Shown in pieces: positions 1-10,582 of a stretch of DNA of 64,000 nt. The notes beneath the pieces were generated by a model. The model saw only the letters and a list, made by a program, of their open reading frames with translations. It had not been told where the DNA came from and did not search any database. This DNA comes from JANNUT01 sp046331425 (GTDB taxonomy: Bacteria > Acidobacteriota > Polarisedimenticolia > J045), in the NCBI GenBank assembly GCA_046331425.1, contig JAXLQU010000002.1:186001-250000 (forward strand), given 5' to 3'. Numbering within the stretch: the stretch's first letter is position 1; each line of letters opens with the position of its first letter. Position numbers and translations under genes: made by a program.

Positions 1-141
1 ACTGAGTTGGCCGGAGTCTCAACATGGGTCAAATATGCCGCGACTTCGGCGTTGGGGCTGTTCTTGCGACAGCAAATGGGTATCATTACCGGCCTCATGG
101 CCAAGCCACGCATCGGGAGTAGCCGCGCTCAGGACAGGTGA
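1..141 (+). CDS. C-terminal end of an unidentified protein (cut by window edge)
   Basis: Frame 1 is open from the first base to a TGA at 139-141, giving 46 residues that include a hydrophobic stretch (SALGLFLRQQMGIITGLM) and a basic tail. Roughly 70% of third codon positions are G or C, like the neighbouring real genes. I do not recognise a family in so short a piece. It could be the end of a membrane or lipid-related enzyme. The downstream GNAT gene starts 76 bases later on the same strand. Confidence 0.35.
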   Translation, partial: TELAGVSTWVKYAATSALGLFLRQQMGIITGLMAKPRIGSSRAQDR

Positions 142-216
142 TTTGCCCGCGTTCGGGGAGTGATCGATGTCGACTGCGACAACTTCGACTGGTAAACGCT
201 TGGCGCGAGAGGAAAG

Positions 217-849
217 TTGGGCGGGACTTCGACGGTCCTCACCCGCGAGCTCTTCCCTTATTGGATCTACCGCAGCAATGAAATGGTGGTAGTGAGACTC
301 GATTCCAGATCGATTCGGCCGCTCTCCAGAGACCTGTCTCACATTCGCATTCGATGGGCCAGCCCCGCGGATGAGCCGTTGTTGCAGCAGATCCGCCCGC
401 GAAGTGCGTCGTACTCCGAGCAAATGAACAAGGGTGCCTGGTGCGCGATCGGTGAGATCGACGGCGCTCCGGCCAGCTTCAATTTCTATGAGCGGGGCGA
501 ACGACACGTGTCACCGGCCAATGGGTACAGCTTCGCACTCGGGGCAGGCGCTGCATGGGCTTATGGAATGGAAGTGGCGCCGGCGTTCCGACTCTCGGGG
601 ATCTTCCACAAGCATTGGATCGAAGGTCTTGCGCTCTTGGCGTCGCGAGGTGTGAGCCGCGTGTATGGCTCGGTGCAAAACGACAATCCGCTGTCACTGA
701 ACTCACATAAGCGGCTGGGGTTCGTGCCGCTGTACCGCTACCGAATCATCCGTGTGTTGGGGTTAGAGTGGTTCGAGGCACGCCCGATGGATGACCCTCG
801 CTTGGCGGGCGCGCGCGGCTTCGGTCGATGGACGGGCTGCGACGCGTAG
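217..849 (+). CDS. GNAT-like acetyltransferase family protein
   Basis: This encodes 210 residues. The C-terminal half has the fold pattern of the GNAT superfamily: a beta strand ending in YGMEVAPAFR, a helix (FHKHWIEGLALLASRG), a strand (VSRVYGSVQNDN) and the typical late motif with NSHKRLGF around residue 165. GNAT enzymes move an acetyl or acyl group from CoA to an amine; the substrate here cannot be read. The start is TTG at 217, preceded by GAGAGG and following an in-frame TAA at 193. An ATG at 283 is a possible alternative but would cut into the first strand region. Confidence in the superfamily is moderate because the glycine-rich CoA loop is weak. Confidence 0.7.
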   Translation: MGGTSTVLTRELFPYWIYRSNEMVVVRLDSRSIRPLSRDLSHIRIRWASPADEPLLQQIRPRSASYSEQMNKGAWCAIGEIDGAPASFNFYERGERHVSPANGYSFALGAGAAWAYGMEVAPAFRLSGIFHKHWIEGLALLASRGVSRVYGSVQNDNPLSLNSHKRLGFVPLYRYRIIRVLGLEWFEARPMDDPRLAGARGFGRWTGCDA

Positions 850-896
850 CCGATCGATGAACCGGAGCGTTTCGCGACGATCACGAGCCGGCGTCA

Positions 897-2099
897 TCAC
901 TGCAGTTCCAAAGCCAAACTGGTGGCGTAACGACTCAGCGCTGCGCGTGTCGCTTCGATATCGAGAGTCGACGGACCGCGCGGGGAGTTGGACGCTTCGT
1001 ATCGACACGACAACACTCGCAATCGGCCGCGCTTGCGATCGGCCTTCAGATCGACGCGTGCCACCAGCCGCTCCCCGGCGAGTACCGGCAAGCAGTAGTA
1101 CCCATAGGTGCGCTGCGGCGCCGGCTTGAAGATCTCCAATAGTTGATCGAAGGCGAACAGTCGTTTGACCCGCGTGCGATCCCACAGCAATGGATCGAAC
1201 GGAGAAAGCAAGACACCGCAATCGCCTCGGGGCCGCGCCGCTGCCAAGGTCGCTGCGAGCTCGCGGTCCTCGGGCGTGATCCAGCCGGCGGTCCGGCGTT
1301 TGTCCTCGTCGATCAATGCGCACGGCATGATGCGGTTCTGCTCGACGAGGCTCGCAAGCGCCTGCGACAGTTCTTCACGGCGATTTCTCAACCGCCAGGT
1401 GGCGGCCAAGGTACCGGTGGTGGCCCAGCCGTGTCCTTGAAGAGCTCTCAATAGCAACTGCTGCAAGCTGGTGCGCTTGTCCAGCGGTGCCGTGCGCAAC
1501 GAGTCTGGAATCACGCGTTCGGCCAGATCGTAAGTGCGCTGGAAGTTCTTCCGTTCGCGGACCACCCACTCGCCCCGCGACCAGAGCGCCGTCGCGATTC
1601 GACTCGCCGTCTTGACGTTCCACCAGCCGCGGCTGCCAGCGCCCTCCATATCGATCGATCGCAACGGGCCCTCGTGCCGCATCCGCCGACGCAGTGTGCG
1701 CGTCAACTCAGGATTTTCCCCGAGGACATCACCCCACCAGGGATGATGTCGAAACTCGCGCCGACGAAACTCGAAGGCGGGATACAACGAAAGCGGTATC
1801 CAACTCGCCTCATGCCCCCAGTATTCGAACAACGGCGTGCCGGGCTTGAGGAGTTCTTCCCCCAAAAGCGGGTCGAACCCCGGTAGACGCGACAACAGCA
1901 CGATCGCGTGACTGCGCGCACCGGCGATGGAAACGGTGTCCAGTTGCAGATACCCGAACAGGTCGATCACGCGATACGCAGCGTCCGTTGTCGTGCGGCC
2001 GCGCCCTCGCACGCGGGACGGAAGATTCACTGCTTTCGGTTTGAATAGGCCGGCGCGAACGAGGGCCAAGCGCCGGGCCTCCTTCAGCGAGATCGTCAC
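897..2099 (-). CDS. alkX: AlkX/YcaQ-family winged-helix DNA glycosylase
   Basis: This 400-residue protein matches the YcaQ/AlkX (HTH_42) family, whose members unhook interstrand crosslinks and remove alkylated bases from DNA. Visible hallmarks are the QLDTVSI segment near residue 53 (the family's catalytic Q-x-D-type motif), the HEASWIPL stretch near residue 97, and the C-terminal block LLSPFDPLLWDRTRVKRLF followed by YGYYCLPVL. The length is normal for the family. The start is a GTG at 2099 with only a weak ribosome binding site. It lies downstream of the terminator of the M36 peptidase gene, so it is probably transcribed separately. Confidence 0.85.
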   Translation of the reverse strand: MTISLKEARRLALVRAGLFKPKAVNLPSRVRGRGRTTTDAAYRVIDLFGYLQLDTVSIAGARSHAIVLLSRLPGFDPLLGEELLKPGTPLFEYWGHEASWIPLSLYPAFEFRRREFRHHPWWGDVLGENPELTRTLRRRMRHEGPLRSIDMEGAGSRGWWNVKTASRIATALWSRGEWVVRERKNFQRTYDLAERVIPDSLRTAPLDKRTSLQQLLLRALQGHGWATTGTLAATWRLRNRREELSQALASLVEQNRIMPCALIDEDKRRTAGWITPEDRELAATLAAARPRGDCGVLLSPFDPLLWDRTRVKRLFAFDQLLEIFKPAPQRTYGYYCLPVLAGERLVARVDLKADRKRGRLRVLSCRYEASNSPRGPSTLDIEATRAALSRYATSLALELQ

Positions 2100-2129
2100 G
2101 GGCAGGAGACTAGCCGTTGAGAGCAGACG

Positions 2130-2161
2130 AAAAAAGGGCCGAGCCCGTAGGCCCGGCCCTT
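2130..2161 (-). terminator. Rho-independent terminator of the M36 peptidase gene
   Basis: Read on the minus strand this is a 12-bp stem (AAGGGCCGGGCC with GGCTCGGCCCTT, one G-U pair) with a 4-base loop, directly followed by six T. It lies 23 bases after the stop of the minus-strand M36 gene and just before the alkX start. Confidence 0.88.
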
Positions 2162-2184
2162 GTCGCTGACTCCCGTCCGTGTAA

Positions 2185-5100
2185 CTACGGACCTTCGACG
2201 TTGCAGTTGGACAGTCCCTTCACGATGTAGAAGTAGTTTTGCTGATCGGCACCGACACCCACGTCGTCATGCCTCTGCAGCGACGGCTCACTGAGAATCG
2301 CGAAAGTCCCCGGTTGCGGCGACAGACTTCTGAGCACTCGGTACTTCGGGGAATTCGCAGCCGCGTTCCAGGTGAGGCGCAGCACGGCACCGTTGACTCG
2401 CGCAACGGTCAGCCCCGCCACCGTTCCCGGTGTCGGTTGAGTCGAACTCGTGACCACGGAGCGGGTCACGAGATTGGTGTCGGTGACGCCGCCGTTGTTG
2501 GCGCCCGAAGAACAGGTTTCATCGTTCTCGGCGCGCACGATGTAGTAAAGAGTCGTTCCATTCGGCGCGAGCGTGTCGTTGTACGAGGTGCCGGCGACGC
2601 CCTGTGCAATGCGGTTGGCGCTCGATGGCGTGAAGTTGGGAACGGTATCGCGGAACACCGTGTAGGTGCCGCTGTTTCCCGTGCCCCAACCGGGCGCTTG
2701 AGTCCAACTCACGGTGACACCGTTGGCAGCGCAGGCATCGTTGTCGACAGCGCCTGTGATTCCAGCGAATGTCGGAGCACCGCCGCAAGCGCCGCAGCCG
2801 ACGAAATCAGGATCGTTGAGGCTGTGGACAACGAAGCGATCGACGTTCCAACCGGCGCGGTTACCGGATGGACTCGGCCCGCCGAACTGCCGGAACGAGA
2901 CCTGCAGGTTGGCGTTGTTGTCGGCGAATGCCGAGATGTCGATTTTCTCGAGTGTCCAATTCGACTGCGTGACCCCGGAGATGCTGTCGGAGGTCCAGAC
3001 GGTCTGGTAGGTAGTGCCCTGCTTGGTTTCGACATACGAGATGCCGCCACCGCCGACGTTCAACCAGCGACGGAACCATAGTTGGAGTCGACTCTTGCCC
3101 GAGGCGTTGATCTTGGGGCTGATCGCACGTTCGTTGACCGATCGCTCGTAGTCACCGGGATGCGCTCCCAACCCGGTGAGATCGTGTCCCAGCACCTTCG
3201 TCCCGGTGAACGAAACCGTCGGATCGCCCGGCGAGCTGCCCTTGCCTTGAGGACTGGTCACCTGCCACTCGCCTTCGAGCGTCCAATTGGTGGTTGCGGT
3301 GTCGAAGTTCTCGCGAAAGATGCCCGGGATGATCGACGAGTTGAAGCTGAACGGCTGACCGGCAGCATCGATCTGGCTTTGATTGCCGTAGGCATCGGTC
3401 GAGAACACGCGGAAGTAGTAGCGGCCGCATTCCAACAGCGGGCCGATCGTCACCTGATGAGTCGTGGATAGCGCGTTGTCCTGAACGGAACTGCCGAGTG
3501 ACGCGCTGCTGCCCCACTCGATGCGACCGGTTGTCGGCTCGTTGGTGGTCCAACGGATCGACGCCTGATCGTCGCGGATGTCGACGACTTGAACGGGGTT
3601 GAAACTTGCACCGCTGCAGTCGGCGACAGACGTGTCGAACGAGACGCGTGGGATGCCGGCGCCGTCATCGGCGTCGGCGTAGCTGGCGGTGATCGTGTCG
3701 GCGTGGCTTGCTTCGAGCTTGCCGTTGCCGTTGATTGCCGGGCCTGGCGCCAACAGGATGCTGCCGGTGAAGGTGCTGGTATTCACGCCCGTTTCGGTTA
3801 GAACGACCGTCTCCGGCGTCGACTCGGTGGTGGAACTGACGCGAATGACGACCGTGTTGATCGCCGTGCTGGAAAGATTGAGATCCAGGTCGACCAGGTT
3901 CAACGCGAGCGTGCTGGTGCAGGAAAGAACTTCCGGTGTTGCCGTGAGTCGTCCCTGGTGGCACGGCTGCAGGCCTTGTCCAAAGTCGCCGAGCGTTTCG
4001 AAGTGGTAGTACTGATTGCCGTTGTTGGCGATCGCGACGTTCCCCGCCGGATCGGTGGAACGAACGTCGTAGTAGTAAACCGTGCACGATTGCAGTCCCG
4101 CCAGGCCGACCTGATGGTTGGTGGTCAATCCACCCGCTGTTGCGTTGTTGGTTGGCGGTGCGACGGGGCCCCAGGTCACCACGCTGTCGCTCGCTTCGTC
4201 GGTGGTCCACACGATCGTCGACGAGGTCAAGCCGGTGTTGGTGTCATGCGGGTTGGAGATGACGGGATAGATGCAGTCTCCGGTGGCGGTGTCTTCGACC
4301 GGGACGTTGAAGCCGCCCGAGCCGTTGTCGGCGTCGATGTACTTCACGTGCAATGCATTGTTGTGCTGGATCGACAAGAAGCCATCGCCGTGGACGGCGG
4401 GGCCACTGGTGCTTGCGATCGTTCCGCGATATTTGCCGGAACCAGGGAAGAGCTCGGTAAGGATCAGGTTCTCGGGTGTCGGCTCGCTATCCGACCAAAC
4501 CTCGACCGTCGCTGTCGGAGCACCGACGTTCGCGTCGGTCAGCTTGACCGCAATGTTGGTGCTGCAACCGTAGGTGTCGGCCTCGAAGCTGACGTTGCCG
4601 GCGAAAGGCTGCGCTGCCGTCGACTCGCAGAGCGATACGGCGGACTCGCAGGCGCTGTTCGCGCCGATCGCCTGCACGCGGTAGTAGACCGTGAAGCCGT
4701 TGGCGACATCGGAGTCCAGATAAGTGGTAGCAGGGGCGGCGACCTCGGCGAGGATCAGTTGTGCGTAGGTGCAGCCAAGATCGTTGCGCAGAATTCGGTA
4801 CTTCGACGCACCCGGTACGGCCGACCAACTGACCGTGACCGACCCGGAGCCTGCGGTTGCCGAAACGGTCGGTTGCGCCAGGACCGGACAACTCGACGTG
4901 TTTTGGTTGGAGGCGTCGGCTGCGGTGCCGCAAGCGATATTGTGCCGCTTGAAGGCGTTGAAGATCGCTTGTGCATGGGGCGTACCGTTGTTGAGATTGC
5001 CGTCGTCATCGTCGGCGAGGCGGAGTTTGTGGAACCAACTTCCGGTGCCGCAGCCGTCGGAACTGGGCAGTGCGCAGTTGTAGGGCGTTACCACCGGAGC

Positions 5101-6902
5101 CGTTGCGCGATTGATACCAAAGTCGTTCCGCCAACTGCCAGCCCGGAGGCCAGATCGAGTCCAGCCGCGGTCAGATCGCGGGTGGCCAGATCGAACAGCG
5201 TCTCGGCGCCGACATAGCTTTCGCAGTGCTCCTCCTTGCCGCACGGGCCGCCGCCGCCGCCGCAGTTGTTGGTCAAGAACCCTTGCGGGGTGGCGGGTGT
5301 GTGTGCGACACGCTTGTCCCAATCTTGGTCGCGAATGCCGGTGCAATTGAGGCACGAATCGCCGTAGCCGCTGCACTGTTGGCCGACATAGAACCCACGA
5401 CCGACACACGACAGGCGCGATTCGAAAACCGCCACGATGTCGGCGTACGCTTCGGAAGGATTGTCGTATCCGCCGCCATCGTTGGAGTCGATCCCGTGGC
5501 CCCACTCGTGAACGAATACGCCCTGCAACTCGCCTGTATTGCGGCATCCGCCACCGGAACGGTAGAAGTTGACGTTGCCATCCCAAAACGCGTTGCAGGT
5601 GTTGTTGATGTTGACGATGTCGGTGAGCTGCGTCTGCAACCAACCGTTGGATGGCAACCACGCGCGACCCTTCGCCATCACCAAATTGAGGTGATAAAAC
5701 GACGATCGTGCCGAATGGGTGTCGCCTGCGGATTTTCCGGCCGGGACCTGGCAATCGGTTCCTGCGCTCTGGCCAAAATCGATCCCGTCTTCGCACAACC
5801 CGCTCTGATCGACAGCGCCGCAGTTGTCGGAGACGCGAATGTACCGGCCGTTGAATTGGGAGCGTACGGTAGACCCGCTGCTGCAAGAGACGATGCCGTG
5901 ATCGCCGGTGTATTGAATGGCTCCGCCGTTGACGGTGTAGTCGGCGAATGGCATCGGGAAGTTGGCCTGCTCCTGACCTTCCGCGCCGGCGCCGTCGTTG
6001 GAGAGTGGGAAGACGCCACCCTTGATTCGGTCGTAGCGCGTGTTGTCTACGAAGCTGACGATCGCGCCGCTGTTGGCGTCCAGTTCGGCAACCCACATCG
6101 CTTGCTCGCCGACGGCACGCACCACGAATCGCCAGATGAGTTGGTGGGTGAGTCCTTCACCGCGCTGGCCTTTCCACGCGCTGGCCGACAGGCCAAGCGG
6201 ATCGCGCGGCTTGAGCTCGAGCGCCCCCGCCTCGAAATCGGTCAATTCTGCGGCGTTCACGACACCGAGATAAGCGTTGAGCTTGGCGCGAGCCTGATCA
6301 CGCGAGAGGGCTGGTGTGGTGCCGACTCGAACCGTGTTCCAGCCCTGGGCACCAAACGCCACCAAATTTCCTTGCACCACATGAAAGTCGAAACGTGCCC
6401 CTTGAACCGGAACGTCGTTCACGACCTGGCGGAACGTCACCTGCCAAGTCCGGGGATTGACGAGCCCGCTCGCTGCGGTATCCAGCGCGAGTTGTCCGCG
6501 CCAAGTTCCCAGCAGGAACGTGTGTTGATCGAGGAACTGACGTGCGAGTTGTTCGAGCGTGGAGAGCGTCGGCTCGGGACCCTCGAGCTGATTGCCCGCT
6601 CCAGGAACCCAGGCGATGCCGCGGCCGGCCGCCAACAGCGGTAGACCGCTGCGCTGGTCCAGACTTACGGTCCAGCCGCCATGGTCGGTGGAGAAGCGAT
6701 CCCATCCCTGTTGCAGCGGATCGCCGGTACCCAAAGAGTTCGAATCGAGGGCAGCGGTGCCGATCACGAATGCTGAGGGTGACGTCGCCTTGCCGTCGAA
6801 ACGCGACGGCTCGCGTTTGTCGGTGAAGGCGATTGCGAACGAGAACAGAAGGCACGACGAGACGACGGCGGCGAGGCCGCGGGCCAACGATGTTGTAGAC
6901 AT
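2185..6902 (-). CDS. secreted M36-type zinc metallopeptidase with FN3 repeats, frameshifted twice
   Basis: The locus spans 4718 bases, two more than a multiple of three. Repaired, it gives about 1571 residues: a signal peptide (MSTTSLARGLAAVVSS...), an FTP-type propeptide, and a fungalysin-like catalytic domain with HEWGH near residue 465 and a downstream SEAYAD glutamate as third zinc ligand. A peptidase tail (DDDDGNLNNGTPHAQAIFNAF) follows, then several fibronectin-III and beta-sandwich modules to the C terminus. The start at 6902 has GGAGGG about 8 bases upstream. The reading frame shifts by one extra base near 5142-5144 and again near 5103-5110. The 30-base stretch between them reads GWQLAERLWYQSR in the third frame, exactly what the family has there. 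It is followed by its own terminator. Confidence 0.85.
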
Positions 6903-7243
6903 GTGGACGCCCTCCGGAGCGACGCCTGGTTTGTACGAGGAAACGTGATCGCAGGTCAATTGAAATTGCTCAATCGGGGGTAACAATCCGCTGCCCCGGT
7001 GACAATCAGACCGTTCGAGCTTGAACATCGGCCCATTTGGAGGCGGGCGCGGGAGGTCGAGTCGCCCGGATCTCGATCGATGTCACGACGTTCCCGCCCA
7101 ACCGACGAGCTCGCTGGGTCGAGGACTTCTAACGCGCTCCCGGCCCTGGATGCGATCGCTCGATGACGACAGCGTTGCCGAGCTAAGGCAAACTGCGCCG
7201 ACGCGAACGCCACCCACGCGGGCGCGAGCAGGAGCGAGTCCGG
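6903..7243. other. intergenic region between divergent genes
   Basis: These 341 bases separate the divergently read M36 peptidase gene and pdxH. They hold the ribosome binding sites of both (GGAGGG for the peptidase, GGAG for pdxH). The promoters of both genes are expected here, but I see no convincing -35/-10 pair, RNA structure or conserved ORF. Confidence 0.5.
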
Positions 7244-7942
7244 ATGAGTCCACTGGGAGTGAATGCTGCGTTCAAGGCGGTGTTGGATCAGTTGCTGGGT
7301 CTTTCCGGTCTGCCAGACCCGCTGCCCGACGATCCGATGCCACTGTTTGGGCTCTGGTTCAAAGAGGCCAGAGAGAGCGGCAAGTACGCCGATGCGAACG
7401 CGATGGTGCTGGCCACGACCACCCGTGAGGGGCAGCCGTCCGCGCGGGTCGTGCTGTGCAAGGCGGTCGATCCCGCCGCAGGCGCGATCGTTTTCTACAC
7501 CAACTACGACAGCCGCAAGGGGCTGGAACTCGAATCGAACCCGCGATGTGCGGCGGTGTTCCATTGGCATGACGTGGGCCGTCAGGTGCGGATGGAAGGG
7601 GTGGTGACGAAGGTCTCAGCCGAAGACAGCGACGCCTACTTTGCATCGCGCCCGTTGCTGTCCAGGCTCGGTGCGTGGGTCAGCGCGCAAAGTCAACCAC
7701 TGGCCAAGCGCAGCGACCTTGTAGCAAAAACTGCAGAGGTAATGAGTCGCTTCAACGTCGCACCGCAGTGGTTGTTGAGCGGCGGGACGAATGTCGACAT
7801 TCCGCGACCGCCACACTGGGGTGGGTATTGTTTACGTCTTCAGCGCCTCGAGTTGTGGGTCGGCGGCGGTGGTCGGCTGCACGATCGCGCGGCTTGGACG
7901 CGATCGGACGGCCCGTGGAGCGCATCCCGACTGCAGCCCTGA
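7244..7942 (+). CDS. pdxH: pyridoxamine 5'-phosphate oxidase
   Basis: PdxH uses FMN and oxygen to oxidise pyridoxine or pyridoxamine 5'-phosphate to pyridoxal 5'-phosphate in the cytoplasm. The 232-residue product has the family features in order: N-terminal DPMPLFGLWFKEA, the FMN-binding ARVVLCKAVD and FYTNYDSRKGLELESNP around residues 65-105, the VRMEGVV strand, the ASRPLLSRLGAWVSAQSQ loop, and the C-terminal W-x-x-x-RLxP ending (WSASRLQP). Length is usual. The ATG at 7244 has a GGAG sequence about 10 bases upstream. Confidence 0.96.
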   Translation: MSPLGVNAAFKAVLDQLLGLSGLPDPLPDDPMPLFGLWFKEARESGKYADANAMVLATTTREGQPSARVVLCKAVDPAAGAIVFYTNYDSRKGLELESNPRCAAVFHWHDVGRQVRMEGVVTKVSAEDSDAYFASRPLLSRLGAWVSAQSQPLAKRSDLVAKTAEVMSRFNVAPQWLLSGGTNVDIPRPPHWGGYCLRLQRLELWVGGGGRLHDRAAWTRSDGPWSASRLQP

Positions 7943-8050
7943 GGCGGTGTCGACGAAATACCGCGGAAGGAGTGCTCACAGACCGTCGATGCTCGGGGAG
8001 GAACACACCTCGATTGGCTCGTGAGTCGATGACGTGCGCGTGGAACTCGG

Positions 8051-8857
8051 TCAGGCCTGCGATTCACGACGCGGCGTGGACGATCCAATCGTGAGAGAAG
8101 TCATCGAGATCGATCCCAGCACCACGCCCTCGTTGAACAGTGAGACGCTTTCCGAGTCGCGCTGTAGCGCCAGACAGTACAACAACGGCAAGAAATGTTC
8201 GGCAGTAGGAATCGCAAGGTTCCAGGCCGGCCCTAGATGCTGGTAGTCGATCAGCGCCTCGTGGTCGTGTTGTCGGATGCGATGCACCAACTCGGCTTCG
8301 AATTCGCGCGCCCAATCGAAGCCGCCCTTGTTTCGAAAATCGATGGTGCGCAGGTTGTGAACGATGTTCCCGCTGCCGAGCACCAAGACCCCTTGGTCGC
8401 GCAGCGGGGCCAATTCGCGGGCCAACTCGTAGTGAAACGCAGCGGGCTGCCGCGTGTCGAGACTCAACTGCACGATCGGTACGCCGGCATCGGGATACAT
8501 CGCGACCAGGACGCTCCACGCCCCATGATCCAACCCACGTGCCTCATCCAGCGCGATCGGAACACGTCGAACGGAGCGGACCGTCTCGCGAGCCACGCTC
8601 GGGTCGCCGGGTGCCGGGTACTGCACGTCGAACAGCGCGCGCGGGAAGCCATAGAAATCGTGAATCGTCTCAGGTTTCTCGGTGGCAGTGATCATGACTC
8701 CTGGTGTTTCCCAATGAGCCGAAATGCACAACACAGCTCTCGGCTTGGGCAACCTCTCGGCAACTGCCGCCCATCCGCGCCGATAGTCGCTGTCTTCGAT
8801 CGCGTTCATGGGCGAACCATGGCCGAGAAAGAGCACGGGCATCGCGTCGCTGCTCAT
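8051..8857 (-). CDS. ygiD: class III extradiol (DODA-type) dioxygenase, YgiD-like
   Basis: This 268-residue protein belongs to the LigB/DODA superfamily close to E. coli YgiD (4,5-DOPA-extradiol dioxygenase). These enzymes use a non-haem metal to cleave catechol rings. Metal-binding histidines are visible in LFLGHGSPM (residues 9-17) and in ISAHWE (about 45-50), followed by HDFYGFP and the LDHGAWSVL motif near residue 110. GSGNIVHNLR lies in the C-terminal half. Length is usual. It stands alone between pdxH (convergent) and the NmrA-like gene (same strand, 67 bases upstream). The natural substrate is not shown by the sequence. Confidence 0.9.
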   Translation of the reverse strand: MSSDAMPVLFLGHGSPMNAIEDSDYRRGWAAVAERLPKPRAVLCISAHWETPGVMITATEKPETIHDFYGFPRALFDVQYPAPGDPSVARETVRSVRRVPIALDEARGLDHGAWSVLVAMYPDAGVPIVQLSLDTRQPAAFHYELARELAPLRDQGVLVLGSGNIVHNLRTIDFRNKGGFDWAREFEAELVHRIRQHDHEALIDYQHLGPAWNLAIPTAEHFLPLLYCLALQRDSESVSLFNEGVVLGSISMTSLTIGSSTPRRESQA

Positions 8858-8924
8858 GACGTGAAACCTCGCAACGCTGCATGACTACCGACCGCACACC
8901 GATCGATTCGACTGTCGCCCCGTT

Positions 8925-9782
8925 TCACGCCGACAACGCTGCTTTGTAGTCGTTAGCGAAGCTGTCGAAGCTGATCGGAGGCCTGCCGGTGACGCTCTGG
9001 ACATCGGGGGTGATCGTGCCGGCCTCATGACTGGAATAGAAGTGAATCAAGTCGATCAGCGCATCGACGTAATAGGCAGGGATTCCGGCGGCAATAGCGC
9101 CTTGTTTGAACGCCTCGTCCGGCACGTCGACATAGGTGATCTCGCGGCCAAGAGCGGCCGACAGTTTCCGTGCGATCTCTGTGTAGGTGAGTGCTTCAGG
9201 GCCGCTGAGTGTCAGCACGCGAGCCTCGAAGCCAGGTTTGGTGAGAGCCGTCGCTGCGACTGCAGCCACGTCGCGCGCGTCGACATGGCTGATGCGCGCG
9301 CCGCGTGATGGAAGATAGAACGCGTTCTGACTCTTGATCGTTGTGGCGTAATAGTTGACGACGTTCTGCATGAAGCCGTTGGGGCGCAGCAGGGTCCACG
9401 TCAGCCCCGAGGCCTGGAGATGCCGCTCCACCGGTCGATGAATCTTCGCGAAGGAGAAGCCTTCGGTCTCGGCGCCCCACACCGACAGTTTGACGACGTG
9501 CGCGACGCCGGCTGCTTTGGCGGCGTCGACCGCAGCGATTTCTTTCTCGGTCTGATCCAGTGCGCCCGTTCCCAACAGAAACAGCCGCTCGACCCCCCGC
9601 AACGCCGGGCCGAGCGACTTCGGGTCGGCAAAATCGATCAGCGCCGCATCGAGTCCCGATCGACGGGCATGCTCCGCTTTGTCCTGCGACTTGAACGCCA
9701 CGCGAAATCGCGCACCGGTGGCGCTGAGTGCTTTGACGACTTCGCTGCCGATCGTACCGCCCGCACCGGTGACAAGAATCAT
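8925..9782 (-). CDS. NmrA/QorB-type NAD(P)-binding oxidoreductase
   Basis: The 285-residue product starts with a Rossmann nucleotide-binding motif (MILVTGAGGTIGSEVV, GxxGxxG). It continues as an atypical short-chain dehydrogenase of the NmrA/QOR2 type: FLLGTGALDQTEKE, KLSVWGAE, LRPNGFMQN and a DARDVAAVA segment. Such proteins bind NAD(P)(H) and act as quinone reductases or redox sensors; the substrate is not evident. The start at 9782 is preferred over upstream codons because the glycine motif begins at residue 5 and a GGAG lies about 10 bases upstream. Confidence 0.87.
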   Translation of the reverse strand: MILVTGAGGTIGSEVVKALSATGARFRVAFKSQDKAEHARRSGLDAALIDFADPKSLGPALRGVERLFLLGTGALDQTEKEIAAVDAAKAAGVAHVVKLSVWGAETEGFSFAKIHRPVERHLQASGLTWTLLRPNGFMQNVVNYYATTIKSQNAFYLPSRGARISHVDARDVAAVAATALTKPGFEARVLTLSGPEALTYTEIARKLSAALGREITYVDVPDEAFKQGAIAAGIPAYYVDALIDLIHFYSSHEAGTITPDVQSVTGRPPISFDSFANDYKAALSA

Positions 9783-9884
9783 GAAGTGACTCCTCAGGAG
9801 CCGAGAGCATATCCCAGCCCTTGGCTTGAAAGAACGTGGTTCGGGGAGTTGACAGCCTTCTGACACCGTTCGCGATCGAACCGG

Positions 9885-10565
9885 TTACTCGAAGATGCGA
9901 CCTCGCGCACGCACGCGCGTGACCCACATCACCTCGCACGAGCCGTCGGCTCGATCATCACGCGAGGTCGATGATTTCCACACGTACTGTTCGGTGCCGC
10001 GCTGGCCGCGAAGATCGACCAGCATCCCATCGAGGGCCACGTCGTCATCAGCGTCGAGCGCACAGACCGCAGCCGCGACGAGGTCGTTGGCCGGAACGAT
10101 ATGTGTGTTGGCCGAGTGCTTGGCGACGAACGAGTTGTTCTCGGGGAAATCGCTGCCGGTGCGCCAGTGGTACCAGCGCCCGCCTTGCGACCAGCGCACG
10201 CGATGATGCAGATCGCGCGCGATCAGCTCGCCCCAACCAAGCGCGAGATCGCACGGCGCGAGTTCGGCTTGCCAGCCGGCGTAATACGACTCGCGATGCA
10301 GCACCACGGCTTGCACCGAGTAGCGAAACCTCGGTGTGACGGTGAACGAGATGTTGCTGCGCTCGACCTGGAACGCCTTGGCATCGCTCAGCGGTTGCTG
10401 CAGCGGCGCTTGCGCCGTCGAGATCGATGGTGAGGGGTCGGACGGGCCCTCGGGGAAACGCTGGCAGCCGGTGGCCGCCAACATCGCCAGGCACAACACA
10501 AACGAAAGCGGTCCGGTGCTCCTCAGCGCGTGCGATCCCGACGATCTGCCCGCCGGCGTAACCAA
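9885..10565 (-). CDS. lipoprotein of unknown function
   Basis: This encodes 226 residues with a lipoprotein signal (hydrophobic FVLCLAMLAATGC, lipobox LAATGC around residues 29-34). The mature part is globular, rich in aromatic residues (SYYAGWQAEL, GGRWYHWRTG) and ends near a CEVMWVTRVRARGRIFE strand. I do not recognise the family. It is the last gene of the ACP-ligase-NadE operon: its TTG start lies 17 bases after nadE and has a strong GAGGAG site 8 bases upstream. The envelope location suggests the operon's product ends up at, or is handled near, the membrane. Confidence 0.75.
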   Translation of the reverse strand: MVTPAGRSSGSHALRSTGPLSFVLCLAMLAATGCQRFPEGPSDPSPSISTAQAPLQQPLSDAKAFQVERSNISFTVTPRFRYSVQAVVLHRESYYAGWQAELAPCDLALGWGELIARDLHHRVRWSQGGRWYHWRTGSDFPENNSFVAKHSANTHIVPANDLVAAAVCALDADDDVALDGMLVDLRGQRGTEQYVWKSSTSRDDRADGSCEVMWVTRVRARGRIFE

Positions 10566-10582
10566 CGCAGCGCTCCTCGAGC

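Noticed and set aside
5103..5144. programmed frameshifting in the M36 gene
   Set aside because: No X-XXY-YYZ slippery heptamer or stimulatory hairpin is evident, and two independent one-base shifts are needed. Indels explain it better.
3958..6644. long plus-strand ORFs opposite the M36 peptidase gene
   Set aside because: The minus strand has the HEWGH site and FN3 modules. The opposite frames are antisense shadows.
7943..8050. possible gene or RNA in the gap between pdxH and the dioxygenase gene
   Set aside because: About 100 bases between convergent genes with no ribosome binding site, strong hairpin or conserved frame.
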